Below, one piece after another: positions 14,404-20,790 of a stretch of DNA of 20,790 nt (within the stretch, counting starts at the first letter, position 1; the number at the start of each line of letters is the position of its first letter). The stretch comes from a virus. The DNA is taken from IMG/VR virus record IMGVR_UViG_3300009505_000087, positions 1 through 20,790 of that record; one strand, given 5' to 3'. The notes beneath the pieces are model-generated. The model was not told the origin of the DNA. It saw only the letters and a list, made by a program, of their open reading frames with translations, and did not search any database. Position numbers and translations under genes: made by a program.

Positions 14404-16769
14404 TACACTTTCCTTGATCTGGTGCTGTAGGTTGCTTCCCATTCGGCAGCCGTGAAGCTGGCAGGGAGTGGGCTATCGCATACGATCTTAATCAATGCGT
14501 CCACGTTGCGGGCCATGATGGGTACACGGACACGACCTGTAGGAAGGTTGAACCTCCCAATGGTGCCGCTCTCCACGCCCAACTGCCGACCTGTGAAGGT
14601 CTTCGTGTAGGTGTCCCTTCCGCGTGGCTTAGAGGTAATCCTGAAGAAACCTGCACGGGAAAAGTCGATGGACAGATAACGGAGTTGAAGGCGTCCTGCG
14701 CTGTCGGCTGTAACACCACCACCCGGCTCTTGTGATCGAAGATAGAACGTCGAGAACTGGTAGGTTGCGACATACTTCGTACCAATCAACAGCTTTACAC
14801 CCGTCCAATCACCTCGAAGTCGAAGCTGGTTTGGGGCGATCTGTTCGTGGTTTACGATGATGCCTTCGTCATGCGTGAGGTCTCCCCCACGCACCATCAC
14901 AATGGTCTCTTCGGTTGTACCAAAAGGAAGCGTGATGTTGGTGTAATCGCCATCAATGACGGACGTGATAAGGGCCTCAGTAATCCCCCGGTCAATCCGA
15001 TATTGAAGAACGGAGTCTTCGTCGGTGCTTCCGCTCTCAAGGTTCACTCGTTCAAGAAACGTCTGCCCATAACGAGAGACGACCATGTAAAGGCTGCTCT
15101 CGATGAAGGATACGCTGAGGATATTATCGTCCGCGCCAAACTCCCACTTAGACCACGCCGACTGCAGCTTACCTTCGTTGTTGAAGAAGAAACGGTAAAT
15201 CCACATGGCGTTCGTTTGCCCAGAAGCTAGGCAGACCAAAGTGTCCTCCGAAGAGGAAGCCGCCAGTTGTGTGAGAGAGCGTGGCAGGTAGCGAGGTGCG
15301 TGAGACGTGACGTCTAAGGCATCGTTCTGTTCATTGCCCTCTTGTACGAAGTATTCACGTAAACCAGAGAAGCTCCCACGGGGAACCGGGAAGTAGACGA
15401 ACTGGCCCACCCCTACTGGCCTGACGTTGGTCAAGCTTTCAAAGGCTGTTGCCTGTGCCACTGAAACCGTCTGAGGTGTCAGAGTTCCGCCACCCTCTAG
15501 GACAAACTGAGATTGGTCCGAGAAGAGCAATAGGGTTCTGTTAAAGGGCACCGCGAAGTTCAAGATGGAGACCCGCTCAGAAGTCACCGCCACGTCGATT
15601 GGGTCAGTGTCCCGAAGCGATGTCGCTGTTGAGCGGTAGAAGTCGAAGTATTCCCCGTCCTGCGAAGTGATCACGTTCTCGTCTGCTACAAAACCAAGGC
15701 GGTTCTGAAAGAAGAAAATGTCCCTGATCTTGCGTGTCGTGAAAGATGGATGCGGTACCTTGTCCAAGTCACCAACCTCGCGGTCGGCCCATGTTGCTGC
15801 GTCAAAGGTGAATGTACCATCAGCGTTGCGTACCAGCGTGTGCGGCATAGTGGATGCGTCCATACGGAACGTCTCACCACCCTTTAAGTGTTCTTTCCAG
15901 ACACCGACGCCGCCTATACCTTCCGCCTCAAAGCGCACGAAGTAGTTATCGAAGCTAGAGGATTGGTCTCCTACAACTTCCACATCGAAACCTTCAACGC
16001 CCTCTTCGGGCAGGTCACTGAAACGCTGAACCTGAGATTGGATAGCAACGATGTTCACGCCGCCTGTTCCATCCTCGGCTCGGACAGAGAACTCAAGGGT
16101 GTTTATCCGCTTGATAGACAGGACGTCACCTTTCTGGGTCATAACGAAACCCTCAGGTGCCGCACTCCAATAGCTATTCCAACTCGCCAGCAAACGAGAC
16201 GCAATATAGTTGGTGTCAATCTGCGAGGTATGTGCTGCGTCTGAACCATTTGGTGTTGTGAAGGTTGCACACTGAATATCATCTACAAAGAGGCGATAAG
16301 TCTTACCGTAGTTGCCCCCTCGAATGTAGATCAGGGCCTCGTTAATGCGGTCGGGGGTTTTCGCCGGGTCAACCGCTACAGTCTTGTTCCTGTTCAAGAT
16401 GAAGGTGTAATCAGCGACGGTCACTGCGCGGTAATCGTCAGCGTTGAAGGAGCTTAGGTAGCCCCAACCGTTTGGTGCTGTCACTGTGCGTTCGATGCCT
16501 GTGTTGGCTTCAAAGACACGCAACTGTCCACTACGAATAGCCACGATGTACCGTTCAGTCACGTCACGATTGATGGTGTGAATAAAGGCGTCAGCCCAAT
16601 CAGCATTGTCAACCATAGCGAGGTGACGTGAGGGAGGACGAACTGTCAATCCATCCGCAACGGAAGACAGGAAGTTAACTTGATCTTCGGCCTGTGAAGC
16701 AAGTCGCAAAGTGGGCGGCTGCTGCGAGATACCGTTGATCAGGTTTGGAATGGTTGATGTCATCAACAT
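14403..16769 (-). CDS. Tail tubular protein B (T7 gp12-like nozzle)
   Basis: A 788-residue protein (T7 gp12 is 794) forming the hexameric nozzle below the adaptor. ATG 16769 is chosen because AGGTG lies 7 bases before it; ATG 16763 is an in-frame alternative with poorer spacing. The N-terminus (MTSTIPNLINGISQQPPTLR, then EDQVNFLSSVADGLTVRPP) is the typical nozzle start, shared with T7-like phages. HRDV-type strands, KIRDIFFFQNRLGF, and RPVGVGQFVYFPVPRGSFSG further on are conserved nozzle segments. It follows the adaptor gene by ten bases and overlaps the gp13-like start. Confidence 0.95.
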   Translation of the reverse strand: MLMTSTIPNLINGISQQPPTLRLASQAEDQVNFLSSVADGLTVRPPSRHLAMVDNADWADAFIHTINRDVTERYIVAIRSGQLRVFEANTGIERTVTAPNGWGYLSSFNADDYRAVTVADYTFILNRNKTVAVDPAKTPDRINEALIYIRGGNYGKTYRLFVDDIQCATFTTPNGSDAAHTSQIDTNYIASRLLASWNSYWSAAPEGFVMTQKGDVLSIKRINTLEFSVRAEDGTGGVNIVAIQSQVQRFSDLPEEGVEGFDVEVVGDQSSSFDNYFVRFEAEGIGGVGVWKEHLKGGETFRMDASTMPHTLVRNADGTFTFDAATWADREVGDLDKVPHPSFTTRKIRDIFFFQNRLGFVADENVITSQDGEYFDFYRSTATSLRDTDPIDVAVTSERVSILNFAVPFNRTLLLFSDQSQFVLEGGGTLTPQTVSVAQATAFESLTNVRPVGVGQFVYFPVPRGSFSGLREYFVQEGNEQNDALDVTSHAPRYLPRSLTQLAASSSEDTLVCLASGQTNAMWIYRFFFNNEGKLQSAWSKWEFGADDNILSVSFIESSLYMVVSRYGQTFLERVNLESGSTDEDSVLQYRIDRGITEALITSVIDGDYTNITLPFGTTEETIVMVRGGDLTHDEGIIVNHEQIAPNQLRLRGDWTGVKLLIGTKYVATYQFSTFYLRSQEPGGGVTADSAGRLQLRYLSIDFSRAGFFRITSKPRGRDTYTKTFTGRQLGVESGTIGRFNLPTGRVRVPIMARNVDALIKIVCDSPLPASFTAAEWEATYSTRSRKV

Positions 16770-16779
16770 TGTTTTTCAC

Positions 16780-17355
16780 CTATCGAGTGTTGTGGATGCT
16801 GCGGACGCTGTTGCTATCGAAGAGGTAGTTCTTCTTCTTGACGCGGGTGTTGGCCCTGCGGTGTGCCCACATAGCTGTGCGTTCGTCTTCTGCTGTGATT
16901 GCATTCAGCATATCGGAGGCAACTGCGCGTCGTTGGAAGCGGCGGGCTGCGCGAATGGCGATGTACTGTCGGGTAACTTCTGGAAGGTCCATGAAGTCGA
17001 GACCCCAGATTACTTGGGCTTCAACCTCGGACTTCCCCGACATGTCATAACTGAATGTGGTGGTGTCATAGATACGGTTCCCGCGCACTGTGAGTGTCCG
17101 GTCGGTAGGGACTACGCTCAAGGCGTTCGGAGGCACCGTCGCTTCGAAAGGCGCAAAGCCTTCGGGAATAATCGGGTAGCGCTCGTCGGTGTTGAAAGTG
17201 TAACCCTCAACGAGAACTTCGCGGGTTACCTCACGAAGGGACGATATGGCTGTAATGGCGTCCACCACACCAACATCTTCGAGGGTGTTGATAGGGGCTT
17301 CGCCTACTATGGCCAACATTGAGTTGACCGCATTGAGTTCTGTAGTGGTTTCCAT
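16780..17355 (-). CDS. Tail tubular protein A (T7 gp11-like adaptor)
   Basis: A 191-residue protein (T7 gp11 is 196) forming the dodecameric adaptor between portal and nozzle. The start is ATG 17355 with GAGGAACC just upstream; the open frame extends to 17442 but crosses the capsid terminator, so that part is untranslated. METTTELNAVNSMLAIVGEA (1-20) and INTLEDVGVVDA are the classic start of the family, and FMDLPEVTRQYIAIRAARRFQRR is its conserved C-terminal helix. It is the first gene after the terminator and needs read-through or another promoter. Confidence 0.95.
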   Translation of the reverse strand: METTTELNAVNSMLAIVGEAPINTLEDVGVVDAITAISSLREVTREVLVEGYTFNTDERYPIIPEGFAPFEATVPPNALSVVPTDRTLTVRGNRIYDTTTFSYDMSGKSEVEAQVIWGLDFMDLPEVTRQYIAIRAARRFQRRAVASDMLNAITAEDERTAMWAHRRANTRVKKKNYLFDSNSVRSIHNTR

Positions 17356-17375
17356 TGGAGGTTCCTCAAAGATCG

Positions 17376-17412
17376 AAAAAAACCCCCACCAAGAAATCAA
17401 TCTCAGTGGGGG
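17376..17412 (-). terminator. Rho-independent terminator after the capsid gene (T-phi position)
   Basis: On the minus strand CCCCCAC (17412-17406) pairs with GTGGGGG (17389-17383) around a 16-base loop that can itself partly pair. Seven T residues follow (17382-17376). It begins ten bases after the capsid stop. T7 has its partial terminator T-phi at the same place; read-through supplies the tail genes. Confidence 0.88.
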
Positions 17413-17422
17413 CTTGGGTAGC

Positions 17423-18382
17423 TTAGAGGCGGGCCAGTTCAACAGCAGCCTCAGGGCGCAGAACGCCGTGGCCTACTGCATAACGAGACACAACCTGTGT
17501 ACCTAAACGACGTGGGTCGTAGTCCATGCGTGTGGACAGGTCCATCAACTGGACGGTACCAATCGCAGACTTGTGCATGATCAGGCCAGCAGTCTTGGAG
17601 AAGTTGCCAACGTAACCATCACGCGAACCACCAGCAACAGACGCCGAAGTGACGTTTGTCTTTGGAAGGTTGTTGGTCTTCACGATTTCGATACCAGCAA
17701 CTTCGAAGACTTTGCCTTTAGCGAAGTCGCCGTTACCTGCAGAGAAGTCACGGTTGATGACTTTGTCCGACTGCACCAGAGTGTAATACTCAGCAGGTGA
17801 CAGGTAAGCGACACGGTCAGCTTCTGGGATGTTCTTCTCGTCCATCAACTGAGCAGCAGCATAAAATGCAGCAGCCAGTTTGTCAGGATTAGCGAAGTCA
17901 GAAGCAACGCCCTCTGTGACGATGGAACCAGCAGGTGTTTCACCTGTGATGTTGCCAACAGCAGTACGGGCAGCGAGAACGCCAACCTGCAGGGCATGCT
18001 TGTCCCAAGTCTGGGCAAGAACACGACCAACTTCTGTTGAGTAGTGACCACGGACGTCGTAGTGGTTCTTGGCTTCGTCGATCTCAGCGATGAACACAGG
18101 AGAGATCAGCAAGTCGTCAATGACGATCACTTTCTCGTTGTGCTTGATTGTGCCGCCGAGGATTTCGTTGCCGGGTGTATGGTAGAAGGCAGATGCGCGG
18201 CCCATTACTGGGAACTGTGCGGACTTGCCGGAAGTGATGGAACGCGACATTACGCGGCCCTTAGTTACGTTCTCGGCTTCGAAGGTCGTCATGACCTCAC
18301 CGGAGAAGACTTTCAGAAAAAGGTCGTCAGTGAGACCAGCACCATTTGCTTGGCCGAGAGCGGATACAACTGCATCAGTCAT
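17423..18382 (-). CDS. Major capsid protein (T7 gp10A-like)
   Basis: A 319-residue HK97-fold capsid protein (T7 gp10A is 345). ATG 18382 is chosen because AAGGA lies 9 bases before it and MTDAVVSALGQANGAGLTDD fits; the upstream extension is leader. Recognisable family segments are DDLFLKVFSGEVMTTFEAEN, RSITSGKSAQFPVMGRASA, the HNEKVIVIDDLLISPVFIAE strand, AYLSPAEYYTLVQSDKVINR and the C-terminal RRLGTQVVSRYAVGHGVLRP. It is preceded by a long leader with a promoter-like element and followed by a strong terminator, so it is probably the most highly expressed gene. I see no slippery site for a gp10B-type extension. Confidence 0.96.
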   Translation of the reverse strand: MTDAVVSALGQANGAGLTDDLFLKVFSGEVMTTFEAENVTKGRVMSRSITSGKSAQFPVMGRASAFYHTPGNEILGGTIKHNEKVIVIDDLLISPVFIAEIDEAKNHYDVRGHYSTEVGRVLAQTWDKHALQVGVLAARTAVGNITGETPAGSIVTEGVASDFANPDKLAAAFYAAAQLMDEKNIPEADRVAYLSPAEYYTLVQSDKVINRDFSAGNGDFAKGKVFEVAGIEIVKTNNLPKTNVTSASVAGGSRDGYVGNFSKTAGLIMHKSAIGTVQLMDLSTRMDYDPRRLGTQVVSRYAVGHGVLRPEAAVELARL

Positions 18383-18642
18383 AGTGTATTTCCTTGTGAG
18401 AGAGTGGGTGACCTCTCCGCACCACTCACAGCGCAGCCCGGAGTTATCCGCCTCAGCGGGCAACGGGGCCTGATCGTAAGTTTGGTGGAGGTTCTGTTGA
18501 CGCCGCCTAAAAAGGTCAGCACGTCATGTCTCAAAAGGAATGCAGTTAGGGTGGGGTGTGGCCTCTCAGCGTCCAAACGTGATTAGCGTCCAGTTCTGAG
18601 AGGCCTTCCATTCACCCCTGAAAGGAACCCCAGACAGATGTC
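18383..18642 (-). promoter_or_regulatory. Long structured leader of the capsid gene
   Basis: About 260 bases of apparently non-coding sequence lie between the promoter-like 19-mer and the capsid ATG. It holds a perfect 10-bp inverted repeat (18560-18569 with 18596-18605, 26-base loop containing two GGACGC copies), a CCGC-CTCA-GCGG hairpin near 18448-18459, a T5 tract near 18511-18515 and the AAGGA site next to the start. I found no credible ORF on either strand; the plus-strand frames are shadows. Confidence 0.5.
18560..18605. repeat. 10-bp inverted repeat in the capsid leader
   Basis: GGCCTCTCAG at 18560-18569 is perfectly complementary to CTGAGAGGCC at 18596-18605. No T-run follows on either strand, so it is not a standard terminator. 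It could be an RNA stem for stability or processing. Confidence 0.7.
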
Positions 18643-18661
18643 TTAGGGCTAGTATGTGGGT
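18643..18661 (-). promoter_or_regulatory. Putative phage promoter before the capsid gene (phi10 position)
   Basis: Minus-strand ACCCACATACTAGCCCTAA, one base different from the copy before the tail fibre gene. It starts ten bases after the stop of the holin-like gene. The capsid ATG is about 260 bases downstream. The pair of sites mirrors T7 phi10 and phi17, and the ACTA core is T7-promoter-like. Start point and polymerase are unknown. Confidence 0.65.
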
Positions 18662-18670
18662 GAATAGAAT

Positions 18671-19129
18671 TTAGTAGAGGGAGCCATCGACAGGCACACC
18701 TCGGTTGCCGTTAGTTCCTGTTCGCTTCTCGTATGTACGCAAAGTGCCAAGACCCAAGATGCCACCAAGGACAGTCAGAAGGGTCGTCATATCGAGGTCT
18801 GGAAGGGTCGTGATAGGGAAGTCCACATTGAAGTAAGTGGTCAACGCCCAGATAGCGAAAACAAGAACAGGTTGGAGTACAAAGTTGTAGGCGAAGGCAA
18901 AACCACACACCCAGCCAATGAAGGGCCGCCAGCCAGACACGAAGATGTTCTCGTGCTTGGCTTCGACAGCGTTCACTGCAATCTGGGCAAGCTGCCCCTT
19001 CTGCTGTAGTTCGATCAACCGTAGTTTCGCATTGTCGCGTTCTTCATCAGTCGTGAAGAGGTTGTCGATAAGCTCGAAGAGGCCGCCTGCGATGTTGCCT
19101 ACGTCCACGTTCACAAGGTTCTTGGACAT
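18671..19129 (-). CDS. 3-TM holin of the gene-transfer-agent type
   Basis: A 152-residue membrane protein from ATG 19129, with AAAGGA upstream. Residues 1-60 are a soluble helical part (ELIDNLFTTDEERDNAKLRL). The holin core follows: SGWRPFIGWVC (65-75) leading into a membrane helix (~70-95), a second hydrophobic stretch, LPDLD (109-113) and a third helix LLTVLGGILGLGTLRTYEK (117-135). The SxWRPxIGW and GxLGLGxLRTYEK signatures are those of the GTA_holin_3TM family. The expected role is to permeabilise the inner membrane for lysis. Its place between scaffold and capsid is unlike T7, whose holin lies before gene 18. It could have been adapted to another membrane role. Confidence 0.85.
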   Translation of the reverse strand: MSKNLVNVDVGNIAGGLFELIDNLFTTDEERDNAKLRLIELQQKGQLAQIAVNAVEAKHENIFVSGWRPFIGWVCGFAFAYNFVLQPVLVFAIWALTTYFNVDFPITTLPDLDMTTLLTVLGGILGLGTLRTYEKRTGTNGNRGVPVDGSLY

Positions 19130-19140
19130 AGGGTTTCCTT

Positions 19141-19932
19141 TTACATGACGTTGGAGCGGGACAACTTCGCCATGACGTCGGCACGGTAAGATGCGTCACG
19201 CGAATAGCGAGGGTCTGACATCGCCTTGGTGACTTCCGCAGTGGACCGGAATACTTCACCAGTTGCTGCACCGCCACGCTTGCCAGCGACGAGGTTCGGG
19301 GTAGCGCCACCTTCAGCACGGAAGCGGGCATTCAGGCCTTGAAGGGCCATCTGAATTTGCACTTCGGAACCGCTGTCGATGGTTGCGTTGAATGCGTTGA
19401 CTTCATCAGGCGACATATTCTCAGCGCCCCAACCCAGAAGGTTATTGAACGCTTCTTCGCCGCCAACGGTTTGGTGCATGTTTGAAACCAGACGTTCGCC
19501 AAGAGCCTGTTGACCTGCAACGTAGCTCTGAACCATGTCCTTCGAGATGCCCTGCTTCGCAAGAGCTTCATAGTCGGCTGCATCTAGATCGCCTTTGTCC
19601 ACGATCTTCTGGCCAAGTTCGTCCATGTTCAGGCCAGCACCTTCGACAGCCTTATTGGCAGCCTCTTGGACTTCCTTAGTTCCACCCTCAGGTGTCGCCT
19701 CAGGTTTCGCCTCAGGTGTCTCTTTGCCACCACCAAGCTTCTTCTCAGCTTCTGCGTAGGCTTTGGCCATGTCTTCTGGCGTTGCAAACTTCTCAGGCAA
19801 CCAAGCAGGTCGCTCAGAGGTTGCCTCAGGGGTTGCCTTAGGTGTTTCTTTACCTTCGGCCTTTGCCACCATTTCGTCGATATGTGCGGCGGTGTCTGAC
19901 CCTTGCTCAGGGGTGATGTTCACTTCGGTCAT
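19141..19932 (-). CDS. Capsid assembly scaffolding protein (T7 gp9-like)
   Basis: A 263-residue acidic protein (T7 gp9 is 307) from ATG 19932, with AAGGA about 6 bases upstream. It guides prohead assembly and leaves before packaging. Residues 41-66, RPAWLPEKFATPEDMAKAYA and on to EKKL, are the standard family motif. It is flanked on both sides by Pro/Glu/Thr-rich low-complexity repeats (KETPKATPEATSE and KETPEAKPEATPE). The C-terminal part (FRSTAEVTKAMSDPRYSRDA) matches the capsid-binding end of the family. It is placed between portal and capsid as in T7. Confidence 0.93.
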   Translation of the reverse strand: MTEVNITPEQGSDTAAHIDEMVAKAEGKETPKATPEATSERPAWLPEKFATPEDMAKAYAEAEKKLGGGKETPEAKPEATPEGGTKEVQEAANKAVEGAGLNMDELGQKIVDKGDLDAADYEALAKQGISKDMVQSYVAGQQALGERLVSNMHQTVGGEEAFNNLLGWGAENMSPDEVNAFNATIDSGSEVQIQMALQGLNARFRAEGGATPNLVAGKRGGAATGEVFRSTAEVTKAMSDPRYSRDASYRADVMAKLSRSNVM

Positions 19933-19934
19933 GA

Positions 19935-20099
19935 TTAGTCCTTAATCCACATTGTGACGCCAAAACGGACGACCTTACGGCCCCGGTCTTCGGCTGCTTC
20001 TGGGGCCACTTTCGCAGCCTTCTTTGTCTTCGGCGCTGGTGCTACCTCAGGGACAGTGGCGTTCGCCTCAGTCGCTGTTTCATTTTCCTTGGCTGCCAT
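19935..20099 (-). CDS. Small K/A/E-rich protein between portal and scaffold
   Basis: A 54-residue protein from ATG 20099, with AAGGA 9 bases upstream. The open frame extends to a TTG at 20123, which is less likely. The gene overlaps the portal 3' end by 20 bases in another frame. Residues 1-45 are low-complexity Ala/Glu/Lys/Thr/Pro (APAPKTKKAAKVAPEAAEDR), then a hydrophobic/basic end (RKVVRFGVTMWIKD). It stops three bases before the scaffold start. It may be a minor capsid or assembly protein; the function is unknown. Its tightly coupled position and RBS support it as a real gene. Confidence 0.65.
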   Translation of the reverse strand: MAAKENETATEANATVPEVAPAPKTKKAAKVAPEAAEDRGRKVVRFGVTMWIKD

Positions 20100-20790
20100 T
20101 GGCTTCCATTCCTTTCTGGGCAAGTCCGCCCATTTGGTTGATCATGTTAGGGAGACCCTGTTGCATCATCATCTGTTGTTGACGCTGTTGGGCTTCTTCT
20201 TCCTTCTGCTCTGGTGTCTTGAGCAGGCCTGTTGGGTCGATGCCGAGGGCCGCAGCACGGCGCTTGACGTAGTCACCCACGTTCGTTTCTGCCGCCAAAG
20301 CCTCAGGGCCGTAGAGATCGCGCAAGCCAGCGACCATGCGGTCAAGCTTGTTGAGATCACTCTGTCGGGATAAGGCGTCGATGCCAGTTGTGACGGTGGG
20401 TTGAACCAATTCCTTGGGCAGCTTCGGCAGACGCTTCTGCTTCACCAACCGCTCAATGGTAATCTTGACCAAAGGAAGCTGGAACTCTTGCGAAAGCTGC
20501 ACGTAAACAGCACCAATAGTCGCCTCAAGGTCAGCCGCCATGTAGCGGATTTCCTCTGCGGTCACCCGTTCACCACTTCGTTGGATTGAAGAGTTCATCA
20601 GGAAGTGCTGCTCGATGCGGCGTGTGAGATCGTCGGCAAGGTTCTTCGCCACCTGTAGATCGGCGTACTTGTCGATACGAAGGAAGCTCACGTCGTCAGC
20701 AACACCGGATACGAATTGGAAGTTCTCGGCATTGGAAAGGTCTTCTTCATCAGTGACACCGTTAGGGTTCACCAATGCGACAACCTTCGC
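20080..20790 (-). CDS. Portal (head-tail connector) protein, T7 gp8-like, C-terminal part only
   Basis: The reading frame is open to the right window edge, so only the last 236 residues are seen (T7 gp8 is 536). It forms the dodecameric vertex ring through which DNA passes. SGERVTAEEIRYMAADLEAT, GAVYVQLSQEFQLPLV, LPKLPKELVQPTVTTGIDAL and LGIDPTGLLKTPEQKEEEAQ closely follow the gp8 C-terminal half (gp8 has ERVTAEEIRYVASELEDTLG). The end is Gln/Met-rich (RQQQMMMQQGLPNMINQMGG). The final 20 bases overlap the small downstream gene. Confidence 0.96.
   Translation of the reverse strand, partial: AKVVALVNPNGVTDEEDLSNAENFQFVSGVADDVSFLRIDKYADLQVAKNLADDLTRRIEQHFLMNSSIQRSGERVTAEEIRYMAADLEATIGAVYVQLSQEFQLPLVKITIERLVKQKRLPKLPKELVQPTVTTGIDALSRQSDLNKLDRMVAGLRDLYGPEALAAETNVGDYVKRRAAALGIDPTGLLKTPEQKEEEAQQRQQQMMMQQGLPNMINQMGGLAQKGMEANGSQGK

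Noticed and set aside
16711-17322. 203-residue plus-strand ORF opposite tubular A
   Set aside because: It lies wholly antisense to well-supported tail genes, has a Cys/Val-rich composition with no domain, and no plus-strand gene exists elsewhere in the window.
17376-17425. Possible -1 frameshift extension of the capsid protein (gp10B type)
   Set aside because: No convincing slippery heptamer before the stop, and a terminator begins ten bases after it.
17356-17442. N-terminal extension of tubular A to 17442
   Set aside because: It crosses the capsid terminator and the capsid stop region; the conserved METTTELNAVNSMLAIVGEA start with its own RBS lies at 17355.
18044-18586. 180-residue plus-strand ORF over the capsid 5' end and leader
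   Set aside because: Most of it is antisense to the capsid gene and its composition looks like a codon shadow. It has no supporting neighbour on that strand.

Overview
The window is a late-gene segment of a T7-like podovirus (short-tailed, Autographiviridae-type morphogenesis module). Every supported gene is on the minus strand, so transcription runs from high to low coordinates. In transcription order the gene set matches T7 genes 8 to 19: portal (5' end cut by the window), a small K/A/E-rich protein, scaffold, a 3-TM holin-like protein, major capsid, tail tubular A and B, a gp13-like protein, three internal/ejection proteins (gp14-, gp15- and gp16-like), tail fibre, small and large terminase. 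Genes are tightly packed, many with ATGA or TAATG stop/start overlaps, and most have an AAGGA-type ribosome binding site. I saw no tRNA, CRISPR array, integrase or insertion sequence. The base composition, the gene-transfer-agent-type holin and the adsorption-type genes after terL suggest a marine alphaproteobacterial (Rhodobacterales/roseobacter) host; this is inference only.

Layout. 20790-16780: head and connector genes (portal, scaffold, holin-like, capsid, tubular A). A 288-base gap before the capsid gene holds a promoter-like 19-mer and stem-loops, and a rho-independent terminator follows the capsid gene, as in T7 (phi10 and T-phi). 16769-7239: tubular B, the gp13-like protein and the ejection proteins; the gp16-like protein starts with a lambda-lysozyme-like muramidase domain. 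A second copy of the promoter-like 19-mer (18 of 19 identical) lies at 7221-7239, just before the tail fibre gene, where T7 has phi17. 7178-4883: a short tail fibre with HxH repeats, a second probable fibre/tip protein and a 140-residue unknown. 4890-4138: a membrane fatty acid desaturase with all three histidine boxes, translationally coupled to its neighbours, in the part of the T7 map that holds lysis genes. 4141-3675: two small membrane/coiled-coil proteins, likely lysis-related. 3675-1552: the terminase subunits, separated by hairpins and a terminator. 1481-27: a three-gene cassette (small tail-type protein, LamG-like jelly-roll protein, 135-residue unknown) bounded by a 24-base direct repeat shared with the 3' end of terL.

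How it works together: portal, scaffold and capsid build the prohead. The terminase packages DNA. Tubular A/B and the fibre genes form the tail and bind the host. The gp14/15/16-like proteins are ejected to carry DNA across the envelope, aided by the muramidase domain. The holin-like and small membrane proteins probably serve lysis. The desaturase is the main metabolic outlier: a probable auxiliary gene acting on host membrane lipids late in infection. Bases 1-26 hold no gene I can support.
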